Of a stretch of 39,806 nt of DNA, positions 14,604 through 23,429 are shown piece after piece; the first letter of the stretch is position 1; each line of letters begins with the position of its first letter. Where the stretch lies: assembly GCA_002154345.1 (NCBI GenBank), contig MUNB01000150.1, positions 1-39,806 on the forward strand, read 5' to 3'. The position numbers and the translations under genes were made by a program. This stretch comes from Streptomyces griseus. GTDB lineage: Bacteria > Actinomycetota > Actinomycetes > Streptomycetales > Streptomycetaceae. The notes beneath the pieces are model-generated. The model was not told the DNA's origin and did not search any database. It saw only the letters and a program-made list of their open reading frames with translations.

Positions 14604-14745
14604 GCCCGTCCGGCGGGAGGCTTTGTCCTCAATCGCCGGACGGGCTTGATCAGTCGGCCCGAGCGTTCGTCCTCAGTCGCGGACGGGCGTCAATCAGTCG
14701 GCCCGGACGTTTGTCCTCAATCGCCGGACGGGCTTGGATCAGCGG
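14604..14745. repeat. three copies of a 44-bp intergenic repeat
   Basis: The core GTCCTCAATCGCCGGACGGGC occurs at 14625-14645, 14669-14688 (one base deleted, one changed) and 14713-14733, with a period of exactly 44 bp and conserved flanks (CAGTCGGCCCG). The first copy also makes a 12-bp hairpin (14604-14615 with 14634-14645, 18-nt loop). The array fills the space between convergent nagB and dasD, and its last copy runs into the dasD stop codon. The same core is familiar as a dispersed Streptomyces intergenic sequence (recalled). Confidence 0.8.
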
Positions 14746-16262
14746 CCCGTCAGCGCTTCCGCCGCCGCTGTGCCGCAGACCCGTGCCGCGCCGTGGGTGG
14801 CTATGTACAGCGCGCCCCTCGGGTCCGACTGGGGCAGGCCCATCTCGACCACGATCGTGTCCGGGCGGGCCGCCAGCAGGGCGTCGAGCGCCGCGCCCAT
14901 CCAGGCGTGCCGGTGCTCGTCGCGGACCACGGCGACGATGCGCCGCTCCCCCGCCGCCGCCAGGATCGCGTCCGCGACGGCCGCGGTCTCCTCGGTGTAG
15001 GTGTCCGTGCCGGTGCCGGGCAGGATCCTGTCCAGCTCGGCGGCGATGCCCCACGGGGTCTCGTCGCCGACCGCGATGTTCGCCACCGCGCTGAACGAGG
15101 CGACGTACGCCGCCTCCGTCAGCCGGTCGCCGGAGCCGGTCACCCGGACCGCGCGGCGGGCGGCCACCAGGCCGATGTCGGAGCTGACACCGGTGCCGGG
15201 CGCGGTCCCCTCCTGCACTGCCGCGCCCGGCTCCGGGACATCCCCCCGGGCCCTCTGCGTCCAGGACGCGAGGGCTCGTACACGGGCGGCCGCGTCGGCG
15301 AGCCGCTCCTCGGTCAGTTCCCCGCTGCGCACGGCCGCGACGAGGGCGTCGCGCAGCCGCAGCACCGTCTCCTCGTCGGCCAGGCCGCCGCCCACACAGA
15401 TGGCGTCGGCGCCCGCCGCGAGGGCGAGGACGGACCCGCGCTCGATGCCGTACGTACCGGCGATGGCGTCCATCTCCACGGCGTCGGTGACGATCAGGCC
15501 GTCGTAGCCCAGCTCCTGGCGCAGCAGACCGGTGAGGATCTGCGGGCTCAGGGTCGCCGGGCGGTCCGGGTCGAGTGCGGGAAGAAGGATATGCGCGCTC
15601 ATCACCGATTTGGAACCCGCGGCGATGGCCGCCCGGAAGGGCACCAGCTCACGGGCGTGCAGGGTGTCGAGGTCCACATCGATGCGCGGCAGCGCGAGGT
15701 GCGAGTCGACCGCGGTGTCGCCGTGCCCGGGGAAGTGCTTGGTGCAGGCGGCGACACCGGCGGCCTGGAGCCCCTCGATGTACGCGGCGGTGTGCCGGGC
15801 GGCCAGGCGGGTGTCGGCGCCGAAGGAGCGCACGCCGATGACCGGGTTGCCCGGGTTGGAGTTGACGTCGGCGGACGGCGCCCAGTTGAGGTTGACGCCG
15901 CACTCGGCGAGCCGGCGGCCGAGCTCCTGGGCGACGGCCCGGGTGAGGTGGACGTCGTCCACCGAGCCGAGGGCGAGGTTGCCGGGGAAGGAGGAGCCGT
16001 GCGTGACCTCCAGGCGGGTCACGTCGCCGCCCTCCTCGTCGATGGCGACGAGGACGTCGTCCCGCTCGGAGCGCAGCCGTCCGGTGAGGGCGGTGAGCTG
16101 CTCGGGCGAGGTGATGTTGCGCCCGAACAGACCGACGGAGGCGAGGCCTTCACCGACGCGGCGGAGCAGCCAGTCCGGTGCGGTGGTTCCGGTGAACCCG
16201 GGCTGGAGCACAGCGAGCGCGTCGCGCGTCACGGTGTCCGTGGTGGAAACGAGGGTGGTCAT
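14739..16262 (-). CDS. dasD: DasD, intracellular GH3 beta-N-acetylglucosaminidase
   Basis: 507 residues with no signal peptide. The GH3/NagZ-type catalytic domain includes GVNLNWAPSADVNSNPGNP, the His-loop CTKHFPGHGDTAVDSHL, and the nucleophile in LIVTDAVEMDAIAG. A C-terminal domain of about 170 residues follows. It hydrolyses chitobiose to GlcNAc in the cytosol after uptake by DasABC. The ATG start is 9 bp after the dasC stop with AAGGGA as ribosome site, so it is the last gene of the das operon. In S. coelicolor the corresponding gene was named dasD (recalled). Confidence 0.92.
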   Translation of the reverse strand: MTTLVSTTDTVTRDALAVLQPGFTGTTAPDWLLRRVGEGLASVGLFGRNITSPEQLTALTGRLRSERDDVLVAIDEEGGDVTRLEVTHGSSFPGNLALGSVDDVHLTRAVAQELGRRLAECGVNLNWAPSADVNSNPGNPVIGVRSFGADTRLAARHTAAYIEGLQAAGVAACTKHFPGHGDTAVDSHLALPRIDVDLDTLHARELVPFRAAIAAGSKSVMSAHILLPALDPDRPATLSPQILTGLLRQELGYDGLIVTDAVEMDAIAGTYGIERGSVLALAAGADAICVGGGLADEETVLRLRDALVAAVRSGELTEERLADAAARVRALASWTQRARGDVPEPGAAVQEGTAPGTGVSSDIGLVAARRAVRVTGSGDRLTEAAYVASFSAVANIAVGDETPWGIAAELDRILPGTGTDTYTEETAAVADAILAAAGERRIVAVVRDEHRHAWMGAALDALLAARPDTIVVEMGLPQSDPRGALYIATHGAARVCGTAAAEALTGR

Positions 16263-16271
16263 GAGCCCGCA

Positions 16272-17144
16272 CTATCCCTTCACGGCGCCGGAAGTGAGGC
16301 CTGCGGCCATCTTCTTCTGAATGATCATGAAGAACACGACGACCGGGATGGCGATCATGGTCGATGCCGCCATGAGGGCGCCGTAGTCCGTTCCGCGCTC
16401 GGTCGTGAACGTCATCAGCCAGACGTTCAGCGTGTACTTGGAGTTGTCGTTGATCAGGATGTACGCGAAGAGGTACTCGTTCCACGCGTTCACCAGGGCG
16501 AAGATCGACGCGGCGGCGAGCCCGGGGGCGAGCAGCGGGAAGATCACCCGCCGGAAGGCCTGGAAGCGGGTGCAGCCGTCCACCATCGCGGACTCCTCCA
16601 GCTCCACCGGGATGTTCACGACGAAGCCGCGGATCATGATGGTGGCGAAGGGCAGCGTGGAGACCAGATAGACGACGATCAGGCCCCAGTACTCGTCGAT
16701 CCCGCCCATGGCGTTGAGCTGGGCGTAGATCGGGATGAGCATCGCCGTCGGCGGCAGCATCTGGACCAGGATCATGATCAGGACCAGGGCCTTGCGGCCG
16801 AAGAACCGGAACCGGCCGATGGCCAGGGCCGCCAGGGTCGCGATGATCATGCCGCCGACCACCGCGGTGACGGCGACGATCAGGCTGGACTGGATGGCGG
16901 TGCCGAAGTTCGGCTGCTCGGTGGCCCGGACGAAGTTGTCGAAGGTGATCGACGTGGGCCACAGGGTCTGGTCGTAGCTGCGGATCTCCCGGTTGGGCCG
17001 CAGGGCGCTGATGACCAGCCAGTAGACCGGGAAGACCATGACCAGGGCGACGCCGAGGCCGATGAGGTCGAAGTGCAGACGGCTCTTCTTGCGGTCGGGG
17101 CGCAGTACCTGCGGCTGGACCTGTGTCTGGGTCGAGCTGCTCAT
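16272..17144 (-). CDS. dasC: DasC, ABC transporter permease for chitobiose/GlcNAc
   Basis: 290 residues with a short cytosolic N-terminus (MSSSTQTQVQPQVLRPDRKK) and six membrane segments. The permease EAA loop is visible as VELEESAMVDGCTRFQAFRR-VIFPLLAPG, which contacts the ATPase. This is the MalG-type permease of a CUT1 sugar transporter. The ATG overlaps the dasB stop by four bases (ATGA), implying coupled translation. No ATPase is encoded in the cluster; in Streptomyces the shared MsiK ATPase energises such systems (established for DasABC). Confidence 0.94.
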   Translation of the reverse strand: MSSSTQTQVQPQVLRPDRKKSRLHFDLIGLGVALVMVFPVYWLVISALRPNREIRSYDQTLWPTSITFDNFVRATEQPNFGTAIQSSLIVAVTAVVGGMIIATLAALAIGRFRFFGRKALVLIMILVQMLPPTAMLIPIYAQLNAMGGIDEYWGLIVVYLVSTLPFATIMIRGFVVNIPVELEESAMVDGCTRFQAFRRVIFPLLAPGLAAASIFALVNAWNEYLFAYILINDNSKYTLNVWLMTFTTERGTDYGALMAASTMIAIPVVVFFMIIQKKMAAGLTSGAVKG

Positions 17145-18148
17145 TCGACCTCTCCCGTCTTCATGAGCTGGCGCAGGTAGTACACGGCCACGCCGGACAG
17201 CAGCAGCACCGTGATCAGGGCGATCGCGGTGCCCTGGCTGAAGGAGGTGGACTCGAACGCCTTGGAGTAGGAGTAGAGGCCGAGGGTCTCGTACTCCGGC
17301 TCGGGCTTGTTGCCGCGCAGCAGCCAGATCTGGCCGAAGACGTTGAAGTCCCAGATCACCGAGAGGGTGGCGACCATGGTGAAGACCGGCTTGATGACCG
17401 GCCAGGTGACGAACTTGTAGATGCCGTAGGCGCTGGCGCCGTCGAGGGCGGCGGCCTCCTCCAGTTCCTGGGGAACCTGGGTGAGGGCGGCGTACAGGGT
17501 GACGACGACGAACGGGATGGCGCCCCAGACGACCAGCAGGGTGATGATGCCGAAGCCCTGGATCGGGTTGAGGTACCAGTTGTGTCCGAGCCAGTCCTCG
17601 CCGACGACCTTGGCGATCAGGGTGTTGATCAGGCCGTAGTCGGAGTCGGCCATGAAGCGGAAGATCGAGGCGGCCACCATCAGCGGCATCGACCAGGCGG
17701 CGATGAGGCAGGCGGTGAGCACGAGCCGGACCCAGGTGGTGAGCTTGCGCATCAGCAGGGCCACCAGCAGCCCGATCCCCATGGTCAGCGTCACGCAGAT
17801 GGCCATGAAGACGACCGTGCGGAAGGTGACCCACCAGAACTCGGAGTCGCCGAGGATGTTGGTGAACTGCTCGAAGCCGACCCATGGCGCCGGTTCTCCG
17901 GACCACAGCTCACGCCGGCCCATGTCCTGGAAGGACATGATGACCGTCTTGCCGAGCGGGTAGAGGTAGACGGCGGCGATCGCCACGATCGCCGGGAGAA
18001 TCAGGAAGTAGGGGAGCAGTTCCCCCTTCTTCCGCTTTCTCTTCTGCACCCGGGGCGCGTCGTCGTCGAAGGACGACTTCCCCGTCGCCTGCGGGTCGGG
18101 TGGTACGGGGACCGGCGGCCCGGCGGCCTTGGTATCAGCGGCAGACAC
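17141..18148 (-). CDS. dasB: DasB, ABC transporter permease for chitobiose/GlcNAc
   Basis: 335 residues, MalF-type. A Pro/Asp-rich cytosolic N-terminus ending in the basic KRKRKKGE leads into the first membrane helix (LLPYFLILPAIVAIAAVYLYPLGK). Five further helices follow, with the EAA loop VPQELEEAAALDGASAYGIYKFVTWP. It forms the heterodimeric membrane channel with DasC. The start is GTG 18148 with GGAAGG eight bases upstream. It is separated from dasA by 114 bp holding a hairpin. Confidence 0.94.
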   Translation of the reverse strand: MSAADTKAAGPPVPVPPDPQATGKSSFDDDAPRVQKRKRKKGELLPYFLILPAIVAIAAVYLYPLGKTVIMSFQDMGRRELWSGEPAPWVGFEQFTNILGDSEFWWVTFRTVVFMAICVTLTMGIGLLVALLMRKLTTWVRLVLTACLIAAWSMPLMVAASIFRFMADSDYGLINTLIAKVVGEDWLGHNWYLNPIQGFGIITLLVVWGAIPFVVVTLYAALTQVPQELEEAAALDGASAYGIYKFVTWPVIKPVFTMVATLSVIWDFNVFGQIWLLRGNKPEPEYETLGLYSYSKAFESTSFSQGTAIALITVLLLSGVAVYYLRQLMKTGEVE

Positions 18149-18219
18149 GTGGCTGACCTTCCATCGCGGGTCCGGGGCGGGCCCCGGAATTCACGGCATT
18201 CACTTGCGGGAAAGGAGCG

Positions 18220-18245
18220 GGGGCCCGGCGTTGACGCCGGGCCCC
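18220..18245 (-). terminator. intercistronic hairpin between dasA and dasB
   Basis: Perfect 11-bp stem (18220-18230 with 18235-18245) with a TTGA loop, 18 bp after the dasA stop. Hairpins at this position commonly let the binding-protein gene be expressed more than the permease genes, by partial termination or protection from 3' exonucleases. Confidence 0.65.
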
Positions 18246-18262
18246 GCCTGGCGATCGGAAGG

Positions 18263-19561
18263 TCAGGATTCCTTGTTGATCAGCGCGTTGATCTTGTCGT
18301 CGGCCTTCTTGGTGGCGTCGGCGACGGAGGAGCCCTTGACGATCTCCAGGAGCATGTTCTGGAGGATCTCCTCCTTCTCGATGGAGGCCCAGCCCGGCGC
18401 GATCGGCGTGAACCAGGCGTCCGGCACCGCGTTGGCGATGGCGGCGGTCTCCGGCTTGGCCTTCAGCGGCTCAAGCTGCTTCTCGTTGTTGGGGAGGATG
18501 TTCTTCGACGCGAGGACCTCCATGGACTTCGCGTTGGTGAAGAGGGAGATCCACTCCTCGCCGAGGTCCTGGACCTTGGACTTGGAGATCGTCGCGAGGT
18601 CCGAGCCGCCGATGAAGGACGGGAGGGCCTTGCCCTCGGGGCCGGGCATACCGGCCGTGGCGATCTTGCCCTCGAGCTTCGGGTTGCCGTTCTCGCCCGT
18701 GGTGACGCTGCCGGCCTCCCAGGCCTGGCCGTAGATGACCGCGGCCTTCTCGTTGGCCATGACGTTGGCGTGGTCCTGCTCGTCCTTCGTCACGTCGGCC
18801 TTGTTGTACTTCTTGACCAGGTCGACGAAGTGCTGGATGCCCTTCTGGGCCTCCGGGGTGGAGAGCGCGGCCTTCCACTCCTTGCCGCCCTCGTCGTACG
18901 TGGCTATCTGGCCACCGAAGGCGGCGACGTAGGACATCGCGGCGTACCAGTAGCGGCCCGGGAAGTAGAGGGAGGAGGCGCGCTTGTCCTTCTTGCCCAG
19001 CTCGGCGTCGACCTTGTCCATCGCGGCGAGGAACTCGTCCTCGGTCTGCGGGAGGGCGTCACTGCCGGTGCCGGCCTTCAGCATGTCCTTGTTGTACACG
19101 GCCAGGCGGGCGCTCGCGTAGTAGGGGACGCAGTAGGTCTTGCCCTCGAAGGAGCACGTGTCCTTCAGACCCTTGATCCAGGTGTCCGAGTTCTCGTACT
19201 TCTTGGGGTCGATTTCTCCGAGCGCACCATTGAGGATGTACTGCATGGTCTCGGTATTGCCGAGTTCCACGACGTCCGGGAATTTGTCGCCACCGAGGGA
19301 GGTGTCCAGCTTCTTGACCTTGTCGGCCCACTGCTGGTACTGAACCTTGACCGTGACGCCCGGGTACTTCTTGTTGAACTCGGCGTTGACGTCCTTGACC
19401 AGTTCGGGCCAGGTGGACTGAGCCTCGCCCATGAGCCAGACGGTCAGGGTTTCCTTGCGGTCCTTCGGGTCGGCGGACGAATTCTTGTCATCCGAACCAC
19501 ACGCCGCGACCGAAACCAACATGCCCGCGACACCGATAGCCGCGATGAGCTTGCGCTTCAC
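18263..19561 (-). CDS. dasA: DasA, chitobiose/GlcNAc-binding lipoprotein
   Basis: 432 residues. The lipoprotein signal has a basic n-region (MKRK), a hydrophobic core and the lipobox VAAC with Cys21, followed by an Asp/Ser-rich linker. The rest is a cluster B (family 1) extracellular sugar-binding protein: LTVWLMGEAQSTWPELVKDVNAEF at the start of the mature fold, with aromatic binding residues in YWYAAMSYVAAFGG and YGQAWEAG. It captures chitin oligomers outside the membrane for DasBC. The start is GTG 19561 with GAGGAGG upstream. Two dre operators precede it. Confidence 0.95.
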   Translation of the reverse strand: MKRKLIAAIGVAGMLVSVAACGSDDKNSSADPKDRKETLTVWLMGEAQSTWPELVKDVNAEFNKKYPGVTVKVQYQQWADKVKKLDTSLGGDKFPDVVELGNTETMQYILNGALGEIDPKKYENSDTWIKGLKDTCSFEGKTYCVPYYASARLAVYNKDMLKAGTGSDALPQTEDEFLAAMDKVDAELGKKDKRASSLYFPGRYWYAAMSYVAAFGGQIATYDEGGKEWKAALSTPEAQKGIQHFVDLVKKYNKADVTKDEQDHANVMANEKAAVIYGQAWEAGSVTTGENGNPKLEGKIATAGMPGPEGKALPSFIGGSDLATISKSKVQDLGEEWISLFTNAKSMEVLASKNILPNNEKQLEPLKAKPETAAIANAVPDAWFTPIAPGWASIEKEEILQNMLLEIVKGSSVADATKKADDKINALINKES

Positions 19562-19643
19562 GTCAAACCCTCCTCAGGGATGCTGCAACCCCACCCACCG
19601 CGAAGACATTCGACGAGTTCTGCTGGGGCTGGACCTGGTCTTT

Positions 19644-19659
19644 AATGGTTTAGACCAGT
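19644..19659. promoter_or_regulatory. DasR operator (dre) upstream of dasA, proximal
   Basis: AATGGTTTAGACCAGT fits the degenerate consensus A(G/C)TGGTCTAGACCA(G/C)T except at two positions. It is 83 bp upstream of the dasA GTG. An extra half-site CTGGTCT lies at 19635-19641. Confidence 0.85.
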
Positions 19660-19667
19660 ACCGGGAG

Positions 19668-19683
19668 CTTGGCCTAGACCTTT
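19668..19683. promoter_or_regulatory. DasR operator (dre) upstream of dasA, distal
   Basis: CTTGGCCTAGACCTTT matches 11 of 16 consensus positions with the central CTAGACC intact. Its centre is 24 bp from that of the proximal site, and it lies between dasA and the divergent dasR gene, so it may also affect dasR. Confidence 0.7.
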
Positions 19684-19840
19684 AGGGGTGTCAAGGGTGT
19701 ATAAGAAGTGCACTCGCGTCCGTTATAGGACCGACACCTAAGGGAGGGCGACGACCCGTGACCGGACCGTGCCACCATGTGAGCCGCGACAGACGGAGGA
19801 GCCGGTGACGGCAGCAACGCAGCAGTCGGGAAGGCGGGCC

Positions 19841-20605
19841 ATGGGTGCCGACGGGGGCAGTACGGGGAGCGAGACCGGTGCCGGTACGCGCACGGCGCGC
19901 GTACCGAAGTACTACCGGCTCAAGCGCCATCTCCTCGACATGACCGACACCTTGCCGCCCGGCACCCCGGTGCCGCCCGAACGCACCCTGGCGGCCGAAT
20001 TCGACACCTCGCGCACCACCGTGCGCCAGGCGCTCCAGGAGCTGGTCGTCGAGGGCCGCCTCGAACGCATCCAGGGCAAGGGCACCTTCGTCGCCAAGCC
20101 GAAGGTCTCCCAGGCCCTCCAGCTCACCTCGTACACCGAGGACATGCGCGCCCAGGGACTGGAGCCGACGTCCCAACTGCTGGACATCGGCTATGTCACG
20201 GCGGACGACACGCTCGCCGGTCTGCTGGACATCTCGACGGGCGGCCGGGTGCTGCGCATCGAGCGGCTCCGGCTCGCCAGCGGGGAGCCGATGGCGATCG
20301 AGACCACCCACCTTTCGGCCAAACGCTTCCCGGCGCTGCGTCGTTCGCTGGTGAAGTACACCTCGCTCTACACCGCGCTCGCCGAGGTGTACGACGTCCG
20401 CCTCGCCGAGGCGGAGGAGACCATCGAGACCTCGCTCGCCACCCCGCGCGAGGCCGGTCTGCTGGGCACCGACGTGGGCCTGCCGATGCTCATGCTGTCC
20501 CGTCATTCCGTGGACGGACAGGGCGAACCGGTGGAGTGGGTGCGCTCGGTCTACCGGGGCGACCGCTACAAGTTCGTGGCCCGTCTCAAGCGTCCGACGG
20601 ACTGA
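19841..20605 (+). CDS. dasR: DasR, GntR/HutC-family aminosugar-responsive regulator
   Basis: 254 residues from ATG 19841, the same length as S. coelicolor DasR as I recall it. A GTG at 19805 with a GGAGGA ribosome site would add 12 residues. The winged helix spans about residues 20-90 ([55 protein letters not shown]). A UTRA effector domain follows ([53 protein letters not shown]). It binds dre sites; GlcN-6-P and related sugar phosphates release it. In Streptomyces it links GlcNAc to development, antibiotics and siderophores. It is divergent from dasA. Confidence 0.95.
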   Translation: MGADGGSTGSETGAGTRTARVPKYYRLKRHLLDMTDTLPPGTPVPPERTLAAEFDTSRTTVRQALQELVVEGRLERIQGKGTFVAKPKVSQALQLTSYTEDMRAQGLEPTSQLLDIGYVTADDTLAGLLDISTGGRVLRIERLRLASGEPMAIETTHLSAKRFPALRRSLVKYTSLYTALAEVYDVRLAEAEETIETSLATPREAGLLGTDVGLPMLMLSRHSVDGQGEPVEWVRSVYRGDRYKFVARLKRPTD

Positions 20606-20621
20606 GAACCAGCAGCGCGTG

Positions 20622-20666
20622 AACAGGCGGTGGCCCGGGGATGCCTTCCCCGGGCCACCGCCTGTT
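20622..20666 (+). terminator. dasR terminator
   Basis: Perfect 20-bp stem (20622-20641 with 20647-20666), 5-nt loop, and a TTTT run at 20665-20668: a textbook rho-independent terminator 16 bp after dasR. Confidence 0.9.
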
Positions 20667-20855
20667 TTCGGTCATCCCGAGGGAAGCGGGCGTCGCGTGA
20701 ACCGATCCCCTCTCCCGTCCGTGTCATGACTGCGGAGCTTCGGTGGAGACATCGGCGAAACACGACCGGTATGCGGACAGGGGTTCCGGAGAGCGGCCGC
20801 ACCACCTAGATTTCGCGCACGTTACGACAGTGATCGCGCGAGGGGACGGATCGAT

Positions 20856-23081
20856 ATGCCGGAAACGCCCACATCAGCACCACCGGTTCCACCCGCACCC
20901 GGACGGCGGGCACCGACCCCGAAGTCCATAGTCGTCTGGAGCCTGGTGGCCCTGGCCGGCGCCATCGGCTGGGCCACCCTCGCGCTCTCGCGGGGTGAAG
21001 AGGTCTCCGCCGCCTGGATGCTGGCCGCGGCCCTCGGCTCGTACGCCATCGCGTACCGCTTCTACTCCCGGTTCATCGCCAACCGGGTCCTGAAGGTCGA
21101 CAAGAACCGCGCGACCCCGGCCGAACGACTGGACAACGGCGTCGACTTCCATCCCACCGACCGCCGGGTCCTGTTCGGCCACCACTTCGCCGCCATCGCG
21201 GGCGCGGGCCCGCTGGTCGGTCCGGTGCTGGCCGCGCAGATGGGCTATCTGCCGGGCACGATCTGGCTCGTCGTCGGCGTCATCTTCGCCGGCGCCGTCC
21301 AGGACATGGTGACGCTCTTCTTCTCGACCCGCCGCAACGGCCGTTCGCTCGGCCAGATGGCGCGCGACGAGATAGGGCCGGTCGGCGGGATCGCCGCCCT
21401 GGTCGCGGTCTTCATCATCATGATCATCCTGCTCGCGGTCCTCGCGCTGGTCATCGTGAACGCGCTCGCCCACTCGCCGTGGGGCGTCTTCTCCATCGGC
21501 ATGACGATCCCGATCGCCCTCTTCATGGGCGTCTATCTGCGCATCCTGCGGCCCGGCAAGGTCAGCGAGGTCTCCCTGATAGGCGTCGCGCTGCTGCTCC
21601 TCGCGATCGTCTCGGGCGGCTGGGTCGCGGAGTCGTCGTGGGCGGACTTCTTCACGCTGGAGCCGGGCACGCTGGTCATCTGGATGATCGTGTACGGGTT
21701 CCTCGCCTCCGTACTCCCGGTGTGGCTGCTGCTGGCCCCGCGCGACTACCTCTCCACCTTCATGAAGGTCGGCACGATCGGGCTGCTGGCCCTGGGCGTG
21801 GTCGTCGCCCTGCCGACCCTGAAGATGCCCGCGGTCACCGACTTCGCCTCCAGCGGCTCGGGCCCGGTCTTCGCCGGCTCGATGTTCCCGTTCGTCTTCA
21901 TCACCATCGCCTGCGGCGCGCTCTCCGGCTTCCACGCCCTGGTCTCCTCCGGCACCACGCCGAAGATGGTCCAGAAGGAGACGCAGATCCGGATGGTCGG
22001 CTACGGCGCCATGCTGGTCGAGTCGTTCGTGGCGATCATGGCGATGATCGCCGCCTGCATCATCGACCCCGGCCTCTACTTCGCCATCAACGCACCCGTC
22101 GGCGTGATCGGCGACAGCGTCCAGTCCGCCTCCCAGGCCGTGGCCAACTTCGGCTTCACCATCACGCCGGACGCCCTGGCCCAGGCCGCCAAGGACGTCG
22201 AGGAGGCGAGCCTGCTCTCCCGGACCGGTGGCGCGCCCACGTTCGCGCTCGGCATGTCGGAGATCTTCTCCGCGGTGGTCGGCGGGACCGCGATGAAGGC
22301 GTTCTGGTACCACTTCGCCATCATGTTCGAGGCGCTCTTCATCCTCACCACCGTGGACGCCGGCACCCGGGTCGGGCGCTTCATGCTCCAGGACATGCTG
22401 GGCAACGTCTACAAGCCGTTCCGCGAGGTCAGCTGGAAGCCGGGCGTCTGGTTCGCCAGCGCCGTCGTCGTCGGCGGCTGGGGCTACTTCCTCTGGGTCG
22501 GTGTGCACGACCCGCTGGGCGGCATCAACCAGCTCTTCCCGCTCTTCGGCATCGCCAACCAGTTGCTGGCAGCCGTCGCGCTGGCCGTCTGCACCACCCT
22601 GCTCGTCAAGTCCGGCCGTCTGAAGTGGGCGTGGGTGACCGCGGTCCCGCTGGCCTGGGACGTGGCGGTCACGCTCACCGCGAGCTGGCAGAAGATCTTC
22701 TCCGAGGACGTGAAGGTCGGCTTCTTCGCCCAGCGCGACAAGTACCAGGCGGGCATCGACGCGGGCGAGGTACTGGCGCCCGCGAAGAGCATGGACGACA
22801 TGCGGACCGTCGTCACCAACTCCACCGTCGACGGGGTGCTGAGCGCGCTCTTCGCGCTCCTCATCATCGTGGTGCTCGTGGACGCCGGACGGGTCTGCTA
22901 CCGGGCCATCCGCGACCCGGAGAGCGTGAAGCTCCACGAGGCGCCGTACGTCGAGTCCAAGCTCGTCGCCCCGGCCTCGATCTTCGCGACCCCGGAGGAG
23001 AAGGCCGAACTGGCCGCCGCCGGAGTCGGCCCCGAGGGCGGCCTGCGCAAGGAGGCCGCGGGAACGGGGAGTCCGACATGA
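20856..23081 (+). CDS. cstA: CstA-family pyruvate/peptide transporter
   Basis: 741 residues with about 16-18 hydrophobic segments. CstA landmarks: NGVDFHPTDRRVLFGHHFAAIAGAGPLVGP near the N-terminus, GTIWLVVGVIFAGAVQDMVTLF, CGALSGFHALVSSGTTPKMV, and FMLQDMLGN. The family takes up pyruvate (and has been linked to peptide uptake) under carbon limitation. The first ~30 residues are a Pro-rich cytosolic extension. AGGGGA precedes the ATG. The stop overlaps the start of the small YbdD-like gene (ATGA), the usual cstA-ybdD pairing. Confidence 0.94.
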   Translation: MPETPTSAPPVPPAPGRRAPTPKSIVVWSLVALAGAIGWATLALSRGEEVSAAWMLAAALGSYAIAYRFYSRFIANRVLKVDKNRATPAERLDNGVDFHPTDRRVLFGHHFAAIAGAGPLVGPVLAAQMGYLPGTIWLVVGVIFAGAVQDMVTLFFSTRRNGRSLGQMARDEIGPVGGIAALVAVFIIMIILLAVLALVIVNALAHSPWGVFSIGMTIPIALFMGVYLRILRPGKVSEVSLIGVALLLLAIVSGGWVAESSWADFFTLEPGTLVIWMIVYGFLASVLPVWLLLAPRDYLSTFMKVGTIGLLALGVVVALPTLKMPAVTDFASSGSGPVFAGSMFPFVFITIACGALSGFHALVSSGTTPKMVQKETQIRMVGYGAMLVESFVAIMAMIAACIIDPGLYFAINAPVGVIGDSVQSASQAVANFGFTITPDALAQAAKDVEEASLLSRTGGAPTFALGMSEIFSAVVGGTAMKAFWYHFAIMFEALFILTTVDAGTRVGRFMLQDMLGNVYKPFREVSWKPGVWFASAVVVGGWGYFLWVGVHDPLGGINQLFPLFGIANQLLAAVALAVCTTLLVKSGRLKWAWVTAVPLAWDVAVTLTASWQKIFSEDVKVGFFAQRDKYQAGIDAGEVLAPAKSMDDMRTVVTNSTVDGVLSALFALLIIVVLVDAGRVCYRAIRDPESVKLHEAPYVESKLVAPASIFATPEEKAELAAAGVGPEGGLRKEAAGTGSPT

Positions 23082-23281
23082 CCGTCGCGGACGTCCGGCG
23101 GGTGGCGGGACGGATCCGCTGGTACGTCCGTGAGCTGACCGGCGAGTCCACGTACGACCGCTACGTGGCGCACGCGAGGAGCCACGATCCGGACGCGCCG
23201 GTGATGACCCGCCGCGCGTTCGAGCGCAGCCGCACGGACGCCCGCGAGGCCGATCCGCGCGAGGGCTTCCGCTGCTGCTGA
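23078..23281 (+). CDS. YbdD/YjiX-family small protein, CstA partner
   Basis: 67 residues. It contains the YbdD core RRVAGRIRWYVRELTGESTYDRYV and MTRRAFERSRTDAREADPREGFRCC, including the conserved Y-x-x-Y/H and terminal CC. YbdD is required for CstA/BtsT-mediated pyruvate transport in enterobacteria. The ATG overlaps the cstA stop by four bases, so the two are co-translated. Confidence 0.9.
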   Translation: MTVADVRRVAGRIRWYVRELTGESTYDRYVAHARSHDPDAPVMTRRAFERSRTDAREADPREGFRCC

Positions 23282-23312
23282 GCACCACCGGCCGGCCGGC
23301 GGGCCCTGGATC

Positions 23313-23356
23313 CCGGGCCGTCGCCCGCTCCCTCGATGGAGCGGGCGACGGCCCGG
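23313..23356 (+). terminator. cstA operon terminator
   Basis: Perfect 19-bp stem (23313-23331 with 23338-23356) with a 6-nt loop, 32 bp after the last stop. No T-run. Confidence 0.8.
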
Positions 23357-23429
23357 AGGTCTGTCCGCTGTCCGTCCACCGTTCGATTTCCCGGTGCACG
23401 GATCCCTTGCCGTACGAAAAGATGCGCCC

